From the NCBI GenBank assembly GCA_028023455.1, contig JAQFVV010006312.1, positions 1,118,001-1,182,000 on the forward strand: a stretch of 64,000 nt of DNA. Direction: 5' to 3'. Below the pieces are notes generated by a model. That model was not told where the DNA came from, did not search any database, and worked only from the letters and a program-made list of their open reading frames with translations. The number at the start of each line of letters is the position of its first letter. The first letter of the stretch is position 1. This DNA comes from Epiperipatus broadwayi. Its lineage: Eukaryota; Onychophora; Udeonychophora; Euonychophora; Peripatidae. Of this stretch, positions 26,881 through 40,264 are shown piece by piece. The translations under genes were made by a program, and so were the position numbers.

Positions 26881-28580
26881 AAAAAAATATTTAATTTTTT
26901 TAATGATATTCCAGTCATTCCCAATGCTTCAAACTCTTTACAGCATCAACATTCTTCCCAATCATGCTCCATTTATTCTCATAAGAATATCACAAAATTA
27001 TACAATTTCAATGTAAACAGATTATTAACAATTTTTCGGGACTTTTTTTTTCATTGACAATTTTAATAAATAATTCCTTCATTTTCTGAGCCAACTGTTA
27101 TGATTTATTACAAGTATAAATATAATCTTCATTTAACATTTTCCTTTTACAGTTTGCCTTATATTACATCCATATATCCTTTTAACTTTTAATCCTTCAT
27201 TTAACATAAATATAACTCATCATAAAATTTTATTATACATGAAAGTTATACTAAAACTAATAATGATCCATTTATATCTTTTATTATTGAAATTTTCTTT
27301 CAATAAACTTTTATATGTTCTCTTATCATAGTAGGCCCATTTTTCCATAAGCAAATCTTTCCATTATTATTCATTACTACTTTCATTTTAATTATCTTTA
27401 AAATGTACACTTAACTTTATTATGAATAATATTTTTATACATCCATCGATTTCAATTTAATCTTGTATAACTGTTATGATAGTCAAAATATTTTATCTTG
27501 ATTCTTAATCAAATTAGGTATTAACATAATACTCATGGTAAAGGTATTACTTGACAACACTTTTGGCATCAATGTACAACATTTTACCTTCATTCTTCGA
27601 ATATTTTTTCCAATATAATAACTCCAAGATATTTTGGTAAAATTATCAAACTGTTGAGTTAGCCAACAGAGATCTAACTTTGTTTTATTCTTTCATATTA
27701 ACAAAAAACCTTATAGTATACAGTTTTGAATTCTTAAGTAGATCATAATCAATTACTTGTTTTTCAAATAATAATAAGATTTAAAAAATTTAAGGAAACT
27801 TTTAGAGACAAACCAAGTTACTTGTTCTCCCAATCTGTACTCTTATTTTTTTATATGCAGTTCTTCCTCCAATTTTTTCTTTTTAAAACATCATCTGCAT
27901 GCTTTTAATTTATTCCTAATTGTGCTTTCCTATTGGTTGATTCTTCAACTCACTAGTTACATGTAGTTTAACTATTTTTAAAACAAATATTATCTCTTTA
28001 AAATATTTACTAGTAATAAAAAATAATACCTTTCATGAACTTAATAATATTACAACTTACTTTACATCAATTTAGATCATTTTATTTTTATACAGACTAG
28101 ATCTGAGATTAATTTGATGAATTTTTAATCACAAAATTCAAATTCATAAGTTAAATATTATTTATTTATTTTGAAACAGAAATTAAGAATTTCACTGGGA
28201 ATAGTCTTTACTTCAATTCTAGATGCACTCAAACATGATTATCTATCTACATAATGCATATTTTTATTTAGAAGATTAGATTTGGACTTCCCTTCTAATT
28301 TTAAATATTATCAAATAATTACTTATTATCAAATATTATTAATTTATAGTTTATTCTTTTATCTTTTATAAACCTTTGAAAATAAATATTTTATCCAGGA
28401 TTTATAGCATTTATACTACTTTGATTTAACTAAACTCAAATTCAAACTCTATGATAAGTAAAATGACTGTTATTTTTCATAGTTTAGTAAGTAAATATTT
28501 TTTTACTTTATAAAATTTAAAATTAAACATCTTAAGATTTATTCCCAATTTGTTTTATGATGAAGTGTACCAATAAAAAG
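26880..28580. other. AT-rich stretch, possible worn LINE on minus strand
   Basis: Short minus-strand pieces near 27480-27700 recall the 'KYLGV' part seen downstream of some LINE reverse transcriptases ('K-I-x-W-x-Y-Y-I' like spacing), but stops and shifts make the match too weak to call. Otherwise nothing is visible. Confidence 0.25.
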
Positions 28581-28588
28581 GGGACAAT

Positions 28589-28917
<329 letters not shown>

Positions 28918-28929
28918 TATATATATATA

Positions 28930-31300
28930 CTGTGTGTGTTTGCATGTATCATTTAAAATTCAATGTTAAAGCACAGCCACAATATCAAGGAAAACATGTC
29001 TTTCTATTTGTGGATGGAATAAGCTATAGGTTTATCAAATAATTACTATATTGTTTTATTGCTACAGTTTAAACATAATTGACTACTAATAATTACTTTG
29101 TATTAATTAGAAATGTTTTAAATACATTACCAAATAAAATAAAACAAATATATGTTAAGATTCTCATATACTACAATATCAATTATCAATCTGATTATAA
29201 TTTGCGTGATATTTTCCCATTAATTTGTGATCTCTTATAACATTACAGAAAAGTTTTGATTTATTATATTAAAAGAGGGATGAATTCATTACTTTTAGTA
29301 TATAGAACTATTAGCAGTTTGTTAGACATTGAAAACTGATTTTAAATAGTAAAATTATATATTTTCTAGATTTGTAAAAAAAAAAACTATATTAGACAAG
29401 ATAACTATAATAACTATTGAATTCTACATTTCCAAGATGAATAAAAAGAAATGCATGATAAGTTAGCTTTAAAAAAATTGGCAAAGAAATGAAAAACTTT
29501 TGTGAAATCTATAATCCTATATTACAAATATTATATCTCAAATGGAAGTATGATTCTAGAAAAAAATTAGTAGGCCTACTGATAACTTTCACTTGATATA
29601 AAAAGATGCTACTACCTATTATAGGTAATGGGAAAGCACTTATCATTCTTTAGCTTTACAAAATTATAGACTGATACCATTTCCAGCAGAATGTATTAAA
29701 ATTGCCATTTCTATTCAGACATCCGTATTTTGGATATTTATCAATGAATCTGATGAACTGTTTTAGAATCATTGTTTATTAAAGCATTATAAAAATATTT
29801 AATGCATTGCCGAATTTAGTTCATATTTCCAATTCAAGTGAATGATTGAGTTCTTACAATCTAGCCTTCCAGATAAATTCATTTTGTACAAATGATTATA
29901 GTTGATTTGACATCACACACTTTAATTAATCTAGCATTATATATTAAGTCTAACACAATATAATTTAGTAACAGGAATTATATGTTTATATTATTAATAC
30001 TCATATTCTACTTTTCTGAAAGAAAAATAATCTATCAGTTTATAATTTTTGATTAATTTATAAATAGATCACACAAATATTAGTAATCCATTGTATATCG
30101 TTTTCTTTTAAAGCTATTTATGTAATCATGAGTAATCAATGGATGCCATGTGAAATAATCAACAAAGTGTTTTCAAATATCTGAATGTTGATCATTTATA
30201 AGAATCATTTGATTAAAATAATCATTAAGGGCAATTTTTACCTTCTATTTATGATATTAAAGTTTGTAATTAGCTTAAAATTTAAAAAATCTTGTTGTTC
30301 CAGTTATATAGATCAAACGTGGTTACTATATATTTTAGTGATTTCAGTTATATATTAATTATAGGCATTTTTAATCTTTTTTTGTTAAGAGTTTATTTAA
30401 TATAAAGTAAAGCATCACATAATAGCTATTAATACAGAATTTGAATATACGCTCAAAAAATCATATGATATTTTATTTTGGTATATATCTGACAAATACA
30501 TAATATTACTACAAAGCATGAATTTTTAAATATGGTAGTGTAACTATATCTGGAATTTTTAAAAAGTAATTTATGTATATTTTTGAATACGGGGGGGGGG
30601 GGGATCTTTAATTTTTTTCAGGCCAAAAACGGACTTATAATTTATCTTTCAAATAAATGGTTCACATCCAAGCTAGTTATCCATTCAACTAAATTCCTAG
30701 ATAGAATGTAAAAGTCCCTGATTAATCTGAGTTGGTCAGATGAGTGTAGATTTATTAAATGTAAAGATAAAATATATGACTGTAATATGATATAGGTTTC
30801 GTTATACTTCTATGGATACTAAGATCAATAATTATTTTCATCTCTTATATTAATGTGTACAACTATTATAAATAGAACAGACTTTTTAAATGAATTAAAA
30901 TAAAAATAGTAATGGATAATATACAAAAATGTTTTGATACATTCTTTGCATAATAAAAGATAATGTTCAGAAAAGAGAAATGAACATTATTCAAATTTAT
31001 ATAATTATTTTGTGAGGAAATAATAAAGAACAAACAGTCACTCAAAAATGAGTATGATCATTCCAACTCTTAAAAAAAAGAAAAAGAAAAGAAAGATGAA
31101 TGAGAGAGGGGAAAGTTACACTTAAAAATGAGTTCTGTAAACCACAAATATGTCCATATATGGAACATGCTGGTCCAATTTTCTGACTACTTGATATTTT
31201 ACAATATTATCTTTTACTTTCCAGAAAAAGAAAATTTTCTGATTCATGTTTAATTGTAACTTTCCAATGTAATATTTTCTCTACCAAATGGAAACAATTG
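28930..31300. other. AT-rich non-coding stretch
   Basis: No gene seen. A run of 13 G at 30591-30603 is the only marked G tract in the window. Confidence 0.55.
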
Positions 31301-31309
31301 ACATTACAC

Positions 31310-33300
31310 TTCTCTAGAATGTCTTTTAGATGTCCTTATAACATAAACAGGGTCTACATCTATCAAACCCATGATTAACTTCACCATAAAACATCTTTTC
31401 AGGAAGTTTTCCATTGTTCATTCATTTCCCATGTCCAATCCAATGAAAGTGTGACTTTATTATAATGAACCCAATAGTATCACATCCTGTAAGCCGAAGA
31501 ATGTATTGATTAGTTTTACGATCTTGCCATTGTATTTTTAAAATTTTGCAGACTATCCTTAAATAAAACTTTTTAATGCCTTTACAATGCACAGATAGGG
31601 TGTCCAAGTTTTTCATCCATATATTAAATTAGGTAAAATAACAGCTTTATACACAGCTAACTTAATTGCAGCAGTTATTTTCCTATGATGAAACACTCTA
31701 TCTTTTAACTTACTAAAAGCAGCAGCAACACAATGTAGTTTGTGTTGGATTTCAACTTCTAAGTTCATTTAAACTGGTTTACATTCTCAAGTTTATAATC
31801 ATCAAAGCTAAAAGTTAGTGAGGATTTTTCTTCCATCACTGGCTGATAAAGAACTTGACTTTTTTGAATTAGTAAAACAAAATAATTTATAAGATGCATT
31901 AAAAATATTATAAACATTTTGTAAATTATTATTTAAACTGTCAAAAATAGCACAATCATTAGTATACTATAAATGCAGAATCCAAAAAGATGAAGTTTTT
32001 GTTTTTAACTGATTTAAATTAAAAATTCAACCATCAAACCTATATCATATCTTGATCCCTATCAGATTAAGCTGCCTATAAACAATTTCAAAAACCACTG
32101 ATATAAAAATTAAAAACAATTTTGGAGCAAGTACACATTATATCAGGTTTCATTTCAAATGTTTTAGATTTTCCACCTGTATTAATAACTCTTCTTCTCA
32201 TTTCATTATGTATCAGCTGTATAATACAAATACCAACTAATTTCAAACAATGTCATAGACTTTTCCTTTTAATTGAATCAAATGTCTTGATCAAATCAAT
32301 AAAAGCAATATTTAAATCATTTCTTGTTCCCAATAGTTTTCTTGCATTTTCCTGAATAGTGCTTTTTGATTCCTAAAAATATATTGATTCTCAGATAACC
32401 ACAATTGAAAGCAATCTATTAAACAAAATTCTTAAAAGTACTTTTGCTATAGTAGATAATAATGATATTTCATAATAATTACTGCAATCTTGTCTATTCC
32501 CTTTGTTTTTAAAAATTGGAACAGTAAAAGTGGATGGGACAACTTTATGGGTCCACATATATTCCAAAAAATTTCAATATTTTTGAAGTTAATATATCAC
32601 CACCATTTTTAAAACATCATGTATTTCGTCAGGACCTATAGCTTTCCCATTTTTAAAATTATAAAGAAAATGTTTTGATTTCATTAAGCTGGGTATCTTT
32701 GTCCAAATAAATATAAATTGACATATAAAATGAATACACCATTAAAAGTCATCTAACAATTGTTATTATTCAAAAGATGATTAAAATACTCTTTCCACCT
32801 GTAGAAAATATCATCATCATCATCTAAGAAAGTGCCATTGCTGGATTTAATAGGATTGCAATATTATTTCTCAGGTCCATATACCTATTTCAATGTATCA
32901 AATAAGATTTAGAACGTTCATGATCAGAGAATGTATATTTTCTTTGCAGTTTTAAACCGCCAAACATTTTCAAGTCTTCTTGCTAGTTAATTATTGAACT
33001 TCTGTCTTCAGATCTTTTATATATTATTGTGCAATTCCACATTTGATCTATTAATTTGCCAAGCAGAGAATGTCACATATCTCTTTTTATTTAAATCACT
33101 AACAATAAAATCATAGTCAGAAACCAGTCATCATTTTTCTATGTAGTGAACCTAAGAAAAGATTTGCTTGTATCCATAAACACTCTTTAAAAGATCTCCA
33201 TAATAATTATCATCATCAAAAATAAAATCAATATTTTAAGGTGTTTTTTAATTGGTCACAGATCAAAAAATTAACCGTTTATATCTAGTCAAAGTAATAT
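31310..33300 (-). pseudogene. Decayed LINE reverse transcriptase, several motifs readable
   Basis: Read on the minus strand across shifted frames, the motifs fall in the right order: 'RWKEYFNHLLN' (about 32800), 'NGKAIGPDEIHDVLK' (about 32608-32655), 'YYEISLLSTIAKVL' (about 32440-32490), 'FIDLIKTFDSI' (motif A, about 32273-32305; usual F-x-DL-x-KAFD), 'YTNDCAIF' at about 31944-31968 (motif C, usually YADDxA, so catalytic residues are altered), then the C-terminal part with 'LKIQWQDRKTN' and 'HWIGHG' in the only open piece (31422-31616), and 'KMFYGE' just after. A plus frame at 32122-32355 is a shadow. This type differs from the LINEs at 11, 39 and 52-56 kb. The 5' endonuclease is not seen. 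Confidence 0.8.
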
Positions 33301-35595
33301 GCTTGATTTATTTATTTTTCTATTCCACATACAGTGAATTTTAATGGGAATTTACTTATCTGCATCATATATAACTAATTATCAATATTACTTCAATTTT
33401 TCTATTATAATCAAATAAAAAAAACATTATAGGACTAAAAGCTAACAATGTATACAAATTGTCAATTGTAATTAATGTTTTGATTCTTTGTAAATTGAAT
33501 ATATTTCCAGTGAGATTTCGTGCAGTATAGATTAGTTGGCTCATCTAAGGGTTCCTTAATTGATTTCAGATGAGGTAAAGTTGGAAAAAATAAAATTCAG
33601 TTTGGTCATATAAATGAGGATAACATTTTGGTGCTCTGACATTATATGACCTCTTGAGCAACTAACTATATGATTATTTGGTTCAAATAGAATTAATTCA
33701 CTAATATCACGTGATCATTCAAGAAAATGATTATACAAATTACTTATTTGTTTTGTTGTTGTTTTTTGTTTGTTTGATTGAAGCTGAGAGCTGAATTTTT
33801 CACTTCAGTCCTTAACACCATATGATTTCTTGAGCTTAATTTTTTATTTAATTCGATTTATCATGTTCTCAGTTTTTTAGTTTCGTTATTTGATATTTTT
33901 ATTAAATTTTATAAATATTTTGGAAAAAGAACGTAAAACCAATTGCAATGTTTATTTATTGCAGAAACTAGTGAATTATTACGGCACTTTTATATATATA
34001 TTTTAATTGTTTATTAAACTTTGACAATAATGTTTTAAAAGTATAACTGCCACTTAGAAAGATTTATCAGCTTTCGGTGAATTTTTTTCTATATTTATCT
34101 TTTATGCAAAACAGTAGTAAATAAATATTTTATCATTTTAACTGTCAGACTAAGATAGTAAAAATATTACTTGTCAAAATTTAAATAAAAAATTGAATTT
34201 ATTTTTATTTTTCAATTAAAGTGTTTCTGCTAGCAGTTTTGAAAATACTCTAGACTAAATAGTAAAAATGTATATGCCTTAATAGTAGTTAAATATACGA
34301 AGTATTTTTTATATTAAAAAGTGTTTTTTTTTTTTTCAAAAGTCTTTTTTTTTTTTAATAAAAAAGATAAATTACATATTTAGAAAGATGATTTATGTAA
34401 GGCTAGCAATTATAAACAATATTACATTTTTATTTAAATTAAAGTTTAATTAACAAGTACAATTCGCGTTATAATAATTTCACGTTTAAACAAATTTTAA
34501 AAAGTTTTCTTAAAAAAAATTAAACAATAACGTACACCGTAACATTATATATAGTCTGAAATAATAGTTATTTTTTTGCTCTCTGTCTTATTTTTTAGAA
34601 TATATGTATATCGTGTTTTCATTAAAGTTTACTATCGACATAACTGCTCTAATTAAAACTTATTTTCGTGAGGAAAAAAGTTTTCCTGATCAAATATATG
34701 GGTCCATATATTTTTGAAAATGATTATCACCAAGAAAAGACAATTGAATATATTTCATTCTTGAAATTCCTACATATAGTAATTAAATATCAATAATATT
34801 GAAAATTTAACTGCACAGAGATGCCTGAGTCCATCGGTATTTAGGAGAAAATATTTCATTGTAAAAGATCTTGCTTTTTTTTTTTTAAAATGCTAACTAT
34901 TAATAAACTTTATAGAGAACTTAAATCAGGAAATAGATTTACATAGGTATTATTAAATCCTTCAATTACTTAGATTTGACAATTATTAATTGTGTGAATT
35001 ATACTTAGATATAATTAAATTATTCAGAGGCTATTATATTTTCTTTCTAAAGCTGATCCTGAATCATTTTGACTTAGAACAATCTAGCTGACTTTATTAT
35101 TACAACTAGGAATCATGCTACTTAATGGAAAGAGATTTAATGAATACACCATCTGTCATTGATTATTACTAAAGCTTAAAGTTTAGATTAAGTGGCATAA
35201 AATGCAATGAGAGAAAACCAATTTGCTGCCAAAATGAAATTTGTTTAGTGTTATTCTTTCTAGAATGTCTACACAAAAAATTTTGATTTGAGTATGTCTT
35301 ATGTGGTGACTTTATATCTTGCATTAATTGTAGATCTCATCTATTTAATAACTTTTTACACAATATCTACAAATCAATTTTTCATTTTTCACATGATTTA
35401 CAATAATATTTATCATGACAACATGCTTATATCCAGAAGTTTACTATAATTTTTTTTTATCAAATAAGGTCATGGTATTCAGCAATAAAAATGCTAGTGA
35501 TGAGAGAGCTGTTCTTAAAATATTTACACTACAGCCCTTACTAATGTTGGCCAGCTTTACAAAATAGTTATTTCTAAAAATTATTTTAAATTTAA
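33300..35595. other. AT-rich non-coding stretch
   Basis: No gene seen. A piece at about 35090-35210 resembles the repeat described at 37860-38875 ('attgattattactaaagctt', then 'ggcataaaatgcaatgagag'). Confidence 0.5.
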
Positions 35596-35597
35596 TA

Positions 35598-35712
35598 TGA
35601 GAGAGAGAGAGAGGGAGGGAGAGAGAGGGGGAGGGAGGCAGAGAAAGAGGAAGACAGTGAGAGAAAAGAGGGAGGAGAGAAAAAGCAAAGAGTGTGTGTG
35701 TGTGAGACAGAG
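35598..35712 (+). repeat. Polypurine tract (GA-rich)
   Basis: About 100 bases are nearly all A and G on the plus strand (GA, GGGA and GGAA units), followed by a short GT run. Such mirror-like purine tracts can form triplex DNA; that is a general property, not shown here. Confidence 0.85.
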
Positions 35713-36241
35713 TGATATTGGATTATAGTCCAAAGTTATTTCTATGTAAGAGTGAATATGGTTATGTTATACTATTTTATTTCAAAAAGTTTGATGTTTT
35801 TGTTGTTTGCATTGAAAGTTGAATACTGTATCTTAGAAGTGAGGAATGAAATTCTAATCTAGAAAATCGCTAATAAATATCTTATATAAAATAATCGAGA
35901 GAACTAATCCTATGGAAAATTATTTTATAAAGTTTTGTATTTTCTATTATTAAACATCATTTAATCTCACTTGTAGCATTTTGTCAAGAAAATTGTATTT
36001 AAAAATTCTAGAGACTTTTTGAAAATGATCATTTTTTTCAATCAGAATCCTAAATAAAGGTTAAATAAATTAAAAGTAGGACCAGTCTTTAAATTTATTT
36101 TGAAAGCCCTTTTCAGTGCAAATTGTTAAATACGAAACGTATCCTAACTTAAATTTAAGTTCTTAACTACTATCACAATTTTTGCTATTATATTTTAAAT
36201 CAGCATTTATTTTTATAGCGTCTGAATACAATTGTAATTAC

Positions 36242-36411
36242 ATTCATATCGGCCTTTCAAGCCAAATGGTGCAAACGCTTTTGCGAGTGTTAAATAATAA
36301 ATGAATACCCTCTGACCAAATTCTATATCTTGTTTGGTCAGAGGGTATTCATTTATTATTTAACACTCGCAAAAGCGTTTGCACAATTTGGCTTGAAAGG
36401 CCGATATGAAT
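36242..36411. mobile_element. Near-perfect hairpin, 79-bp arms
   Basis: Arms 36242-36320 and 36333-36411 are reverse complements with a single mismatch (G at about 36269 against the expected T) and a 12-base loop 'ttctatatcttg'. The sequence is less AT-rich than its surroundings and includes the CpG-bearing 'acgcttttgcgagtg'. It could be a small MITE, or a hairpin RNA source; no TSD longer than a few bases can be confirmed. The near-identity of the arms shows it is young or under conversion. Confidence 0.9.
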
Positions 36412-36881
36412 ATTATATTTTAAATATCTTATACGAGAACACTTTATAATGATATTGAACACTAATTTTTGTGTTATGGTTAGTTTTATTATGTTCTAAG
36501 ACTGCCATAGTTTTGCTTTCATAACAAATTTTTGAAATAATTTTTGTATTAAAAATTTTTTTTACTGAATCGTTTTGACTTTTGATTTTAGATCCTAAAT
36601 TTTTAAATGATTCTGGAGGAAATTTAATTGGGACTTTTGTTTATTTTAAATAATAAAGACTGCCAAAGAATAACAGATTTTTTTTTTGAAGGCTTTAATA
36701 CATTCATTAGAAGGAATTGTAATTTATCACTTTACATGAATTAACTATCACAAATTTTTTAGGGTAAAAATCACTATCAAAGAACTTGAATACATTTAGC
36801 TCAAATAGTATCATATTTTAAATAATATCATAATTAAAAGTTACAATATAAAAGAAATTAATATTATATAAACATTTACAG

Positions 36882-37190
36882 TTGCATCCTAAGGTTAAAA
36901 AGAAAGTTGCATTTAAAAGTCAGATCAAATATATTTGTAGAAAACTTGATATTCTTTTGGTGCAAATTTCAGCAGTTTCTAAATACTATCAAACTTATGT
37001 TGCTGTGATATGGAATTCTTTTAAGCATTGTGTTTTGAATATTATTAAATTTAATCTTGACTTTAATAAACTAAAAATTCAGTTTGGTCTTTTGACAATA
37101 ACTTTGGTATTTATGATATTATTAAAAAAATATCTTGCACTTTTTGCTAGACAGAATAATAAATTGAATGTGAAATTTCATAAACAATAG
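36882..37190 (+). other. 102-codon open frame, probably not a gene
   Basis: An open frame starting before the ATG near 36882 and ending at 37190. The predicted peptide is rich in Lys, Ile, Leu, Phe and Asn, with a hydrophobic run near residues 68-85. No motif was recognised, codon third positions follow local AT bias, and there is no splice or polyadenylation context that stands out. It is kept here because it is among the longest non-repeat frames. Confidence 0.12.
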
Positions 37191-37670
37191 ATAAATTTAA
37201 AAGCAGAAGTTTGCTAATATTGAAAATGGTTGATAGAGTAAAATTGCTAAGAAGATGCAATCATTTGCTAATTGTGGTCACTTTGAATCGTTTTTAACAC
37301 ATTAAATGTTGCAAATAAATCTGATAAACAATATTACAATCTAATTAAATAAATAGTGATAATGTTCTGTATGATAATAATACTAGTTTCTATCTTATAG
37401 CTTTCATCAATGTGTAGGTTTTTTGATTTTTTTTTTAATCATACACTTGGATATTTGGCATCAAATGCATTTTTCCTCTCACGCTATGTTTTAGTTTTTG
37501 TTATATATCAAGCTATCAGCACAAATTTTCAGTCGAAACTTATTTGCTTGCATAGTTATATATATTCAAAACCAGTTCATTTTCTATATATCCTGGTGTT
37601 TTTGTCCAGAATCGGTACAAAGCAATAATATGCCATGTGAACAACAAGATATGCTATGATCTTAGGTTAC

Positions 37671-37812
37671 ATATTACTATAATATATAATAACCACATTC
37701 CACTCTTTTTACACTTTAAAGCAAAATATACTTATTAATTTTACAGTTTCGACTGTTCCTTTAAAGTGTAAAAAGAGTAGAATGTTGTTATCATATGTTA
37801 TATATTAGAAAA
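37671..37812. mobile_element. Hairpin element, about 45-bp arms
   Basis: The left arm 'cactctttttacactttaaa' ending at 37720 and the right arm 'tttaaagtgtaaaaagagta' starting at 37760 are complementary, and the match extends out to about 37680 and 37804 with a few mismatches. The spacer is about 39 bases. MITE-like. Confidence 0.8.
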
Positions 37813-37859
37813 GCAAAAATAAAGAAGGAAAGAGGAAGAGAAACTATTGAAGATTATAT

Positions 37860-38040
37860 TACATATTACTATTCATTAGCAAATTATTCTATTCTCACCA
37901 TCTTTATGCCATCCAATATAAGCATTAGTAATCAATTCACACCAGATAGTAATGCTTAATAAATCTTATTCACTGCTTATTATTCAAATATCTTGAAACT
38001 AGTTTGTAGGTTATGGCTTTCATGAATGAGAAGCTTTTTA
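37860..38040 (-). repeat. ~180-bp repeat, inverted copy
   Basis: Its reverse complement matches 38655-38830: 'aagccataacctacaaacta' against 'aatccataactagaaacta', then 'gataagatttattaagcatt', 'attggatggcataaa' and 'tttgctaatgaa'. A worn further piece begins at about 37382 (minus strand). Confidence 0.7.
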
Positions 38041-38249
38041 AATATTTTGATCCAGGCGCTTTGATCTTTTGAAACTAACATATCTTTCCTTTACCAGCCA
38101 TTTTTAGTTTTTAATTATATGATCAAGCTAGCAGTCCAAATTGAAAAAATTTCTTAGATTAAAAAAATAATAAAAGGTTCTTAAATTTAGGCAGATAGCT
38201 TGATAATACAACAAAAGGTAAAAAAATGATTGCCAGCATGGTTCCTAAA

Positions 38250-38470
38250 CTCCAAATCTCTGCATTGACGAAAACCATAAGCTAGAAACTAATCTGGGGA
38301 TATTTGGATAGGACAATCTCATATATTAAATACTATCATCTGACATCTATTGATTACTATGACTTACACATGATGGCATAAAAGTGATGAAGATAATAGA
38401 ATTTTCTAAAGAATATCAATATGTAAGCTAACATTATGTAATGTGTTGTTGGTCATATGATTTTTTTTTT
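38250..38470 (+). repeat. ~200-bp repeat, direct copy 1
   Basis: It shares with 38655-38875 the series 'ccataagctagaaacta', 'atatttggatag', 'attgattactatgactta', 'ggcataaaagtgatgaag' and 'gttgttggtcata', at a spacing of about 405 bases. Confidence 0.7.
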
Positions 38471-38654
38471 TTTTACCAATTCTGGCCAGAAAATAAAAGT
38501 AGCTCAGATTATTTAAAAAATTAATTTCATTAAAATATATAGAAGCTGAATCAGTTTCAGATCTATATAATTATGCAAAAAAATATTTAGATTCAATTTT
38601 TTTTAAAAAATTCCAATTTACAAAAGTACAAATGGCTGCTAGAAGAAAGAGCAT

Positions 38655-38875
38655 TATATCTAAGTGCAAAATGATGAAATCCATAACTAGAAACTAGTTC
38701 AGGCATATTTGGATAGAATAATATTGGATAAGAATTTATTAAGCATTAAATACCTGGCAACTATTGATAACTAAGACTTACATTGGATGCCATAAAAGTA
38801 ATGAGAAGAGAACTTGCTAATGAACAATGTGTAATTTATGATCACATGATGTCTTGTTGGTCAGTTATATTTGTA
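38655..38875 (+). repeat. ~200-bp repeat, direct copy 2
   Basis: Second direct copy of the unit at 38250-38470 and inverse of 37860-38040. No coding content. The three copies with both orientations suggest a small dispersed element that has been duplicated locally. Confidence 0.7.
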
Positions 38876-38979
38876 TTATTGAGCATTCTAAATAAAAAGG
38901 TAAACCATACATATTTTAAAAAAAGCAAATAAAGAAATAGAAAAAATGCTAGTGAAACTATATAGCAATTGTCTCAATG

Positions 38980-40260
38980 TTAAAAAAGTACAGATGACTG
39001 GAATAATACACTTGTGATATTAAAATTTAAGAAAGGTAAAAAGGAAGGTATTACAAATATAAAATTCATTAGTTTTATATAAAATCTTTAAAAAGATAAT
39101 AATAACTCAGTTACAGCAAACTTTTGATTCAAACAACTCAAAGAACAAATTTGGATTTAAAACTAGTTTTAGCACAGTAAATCATATCCAAGTACTAATA
39201 AAAAGCTATGAAAAAATCATTGAATACGAATTGCCATTATATTTTGGATTTTATATATTGTGGAAAAGTGTTGATTCTACAAGCATTTCCACAGTGATTA
39301 AGACTTTATACAATCAAGATATAAACTTGTGATATCCTGAAAAATATTTAACAAAATATAATAGTAGTGATTAAATTTCATTATGACACCCAAGATAATT
39401 AACATTGATAACATTATAGGACAAAGTGATTCTATATTCCCAAAATGGTTTACAGCAATTTTTATGATAAATATTTTTAAAAATTTTTAAAAAATTATAT
39501 AAGTCATCAAGATTATTTTTTATATGACTATTTTTAAAAATGATGCTTCATTTAAACAATTGTCTCAAAAGTTATCTAATGAAAAAAATAAAGTAGAATT
39601 AAAGATTAAAGCTAAAAAGTTTAAGGAAATGTTTAATGATTTATCACAAATACAAACAATAAAGATTAATAATAAGGAAAGAGCAAAAGATAACAATTAT
39701 AAACATTTTGATCAAATTATTAATATAGATGGAAATATAATATTTTATTAAATCAAAGAATTAATATTGAATGGAATGCTTTGGTAAAAATAATTTAATA
39801 TTAAAAGAAAATATGCAATGTATTGGAGAAAAAAAAAATTTTAATAATAAATTTGGAACTTTAACAGAAGAATTATGTAGAGAATTCAGATCATGCAAAT
39901 GAGATATGAAAGAACCTATGTTTGAAAAAGAATCAAAAGTGAAATAAATGAATAAGAAAAAACAAAATATGACACACATAATTTTAAGAATTAAAAGGCT
40001 GAAATGAAACTGAGGTAGATATATTCTTAGAAGATATGACAATACATGCTTAGTGTTATATTAAACTTCAAAGATTATAAAATACCTAAAAAGTGGCCAC
40101 ATGTGAGATGGATGAATAAGATAAAGAACTTTTCAGAAAGTTTGGTTAAAATAAATTGAATTAAATTTGGAAACAAATCCTGCAGTTGATCAAGAATAGC
40201 AAAAAATGATGATACAATCATAATATGTTTAATCATAATATAATAATTGACATATAAATA
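38980..40260 (+). pseudogene. Decayed LINE reverse transcriptase (same family as 52-56 kb)
   Basis: Translated pieces on the plus strand follow the order of the LINE at 52-56 kb: 'LKFKKGKKEGITN' near 39030 (FKKG motif), a region near 39160-39190 like 'GF-x-x-x-x-S-T-V-x-H-I', a 'K-Y-N-S-S-D' region near 39355, an open piece 39524-39751 containing 'KQLSQKLSNE...KKFKEMFND' (the part just after the active-site motif), and a C-terminal 'WPHVRWMNKIKNF' near 40095-40135 (usually RPKKRWxDEI). The YADD motif itself is lost. Minus frames at 39761-40460 are shadows. Confidence 0.7.
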
Positions 40261-40264
40261 CACA

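Noticed and set aside
27480-27700. Minus-strand polymerase 'KYLGV'-like region
   Set aside because: Only a few residues match and stops are frequent; not enough to call a LINE.
32122-32355. 77-codon plus-strand frame with hydrophobic content
   Set aside because: It is the shadow of the minus-strand LINE polymerase, whose motifs are read on the other strand at the same place.
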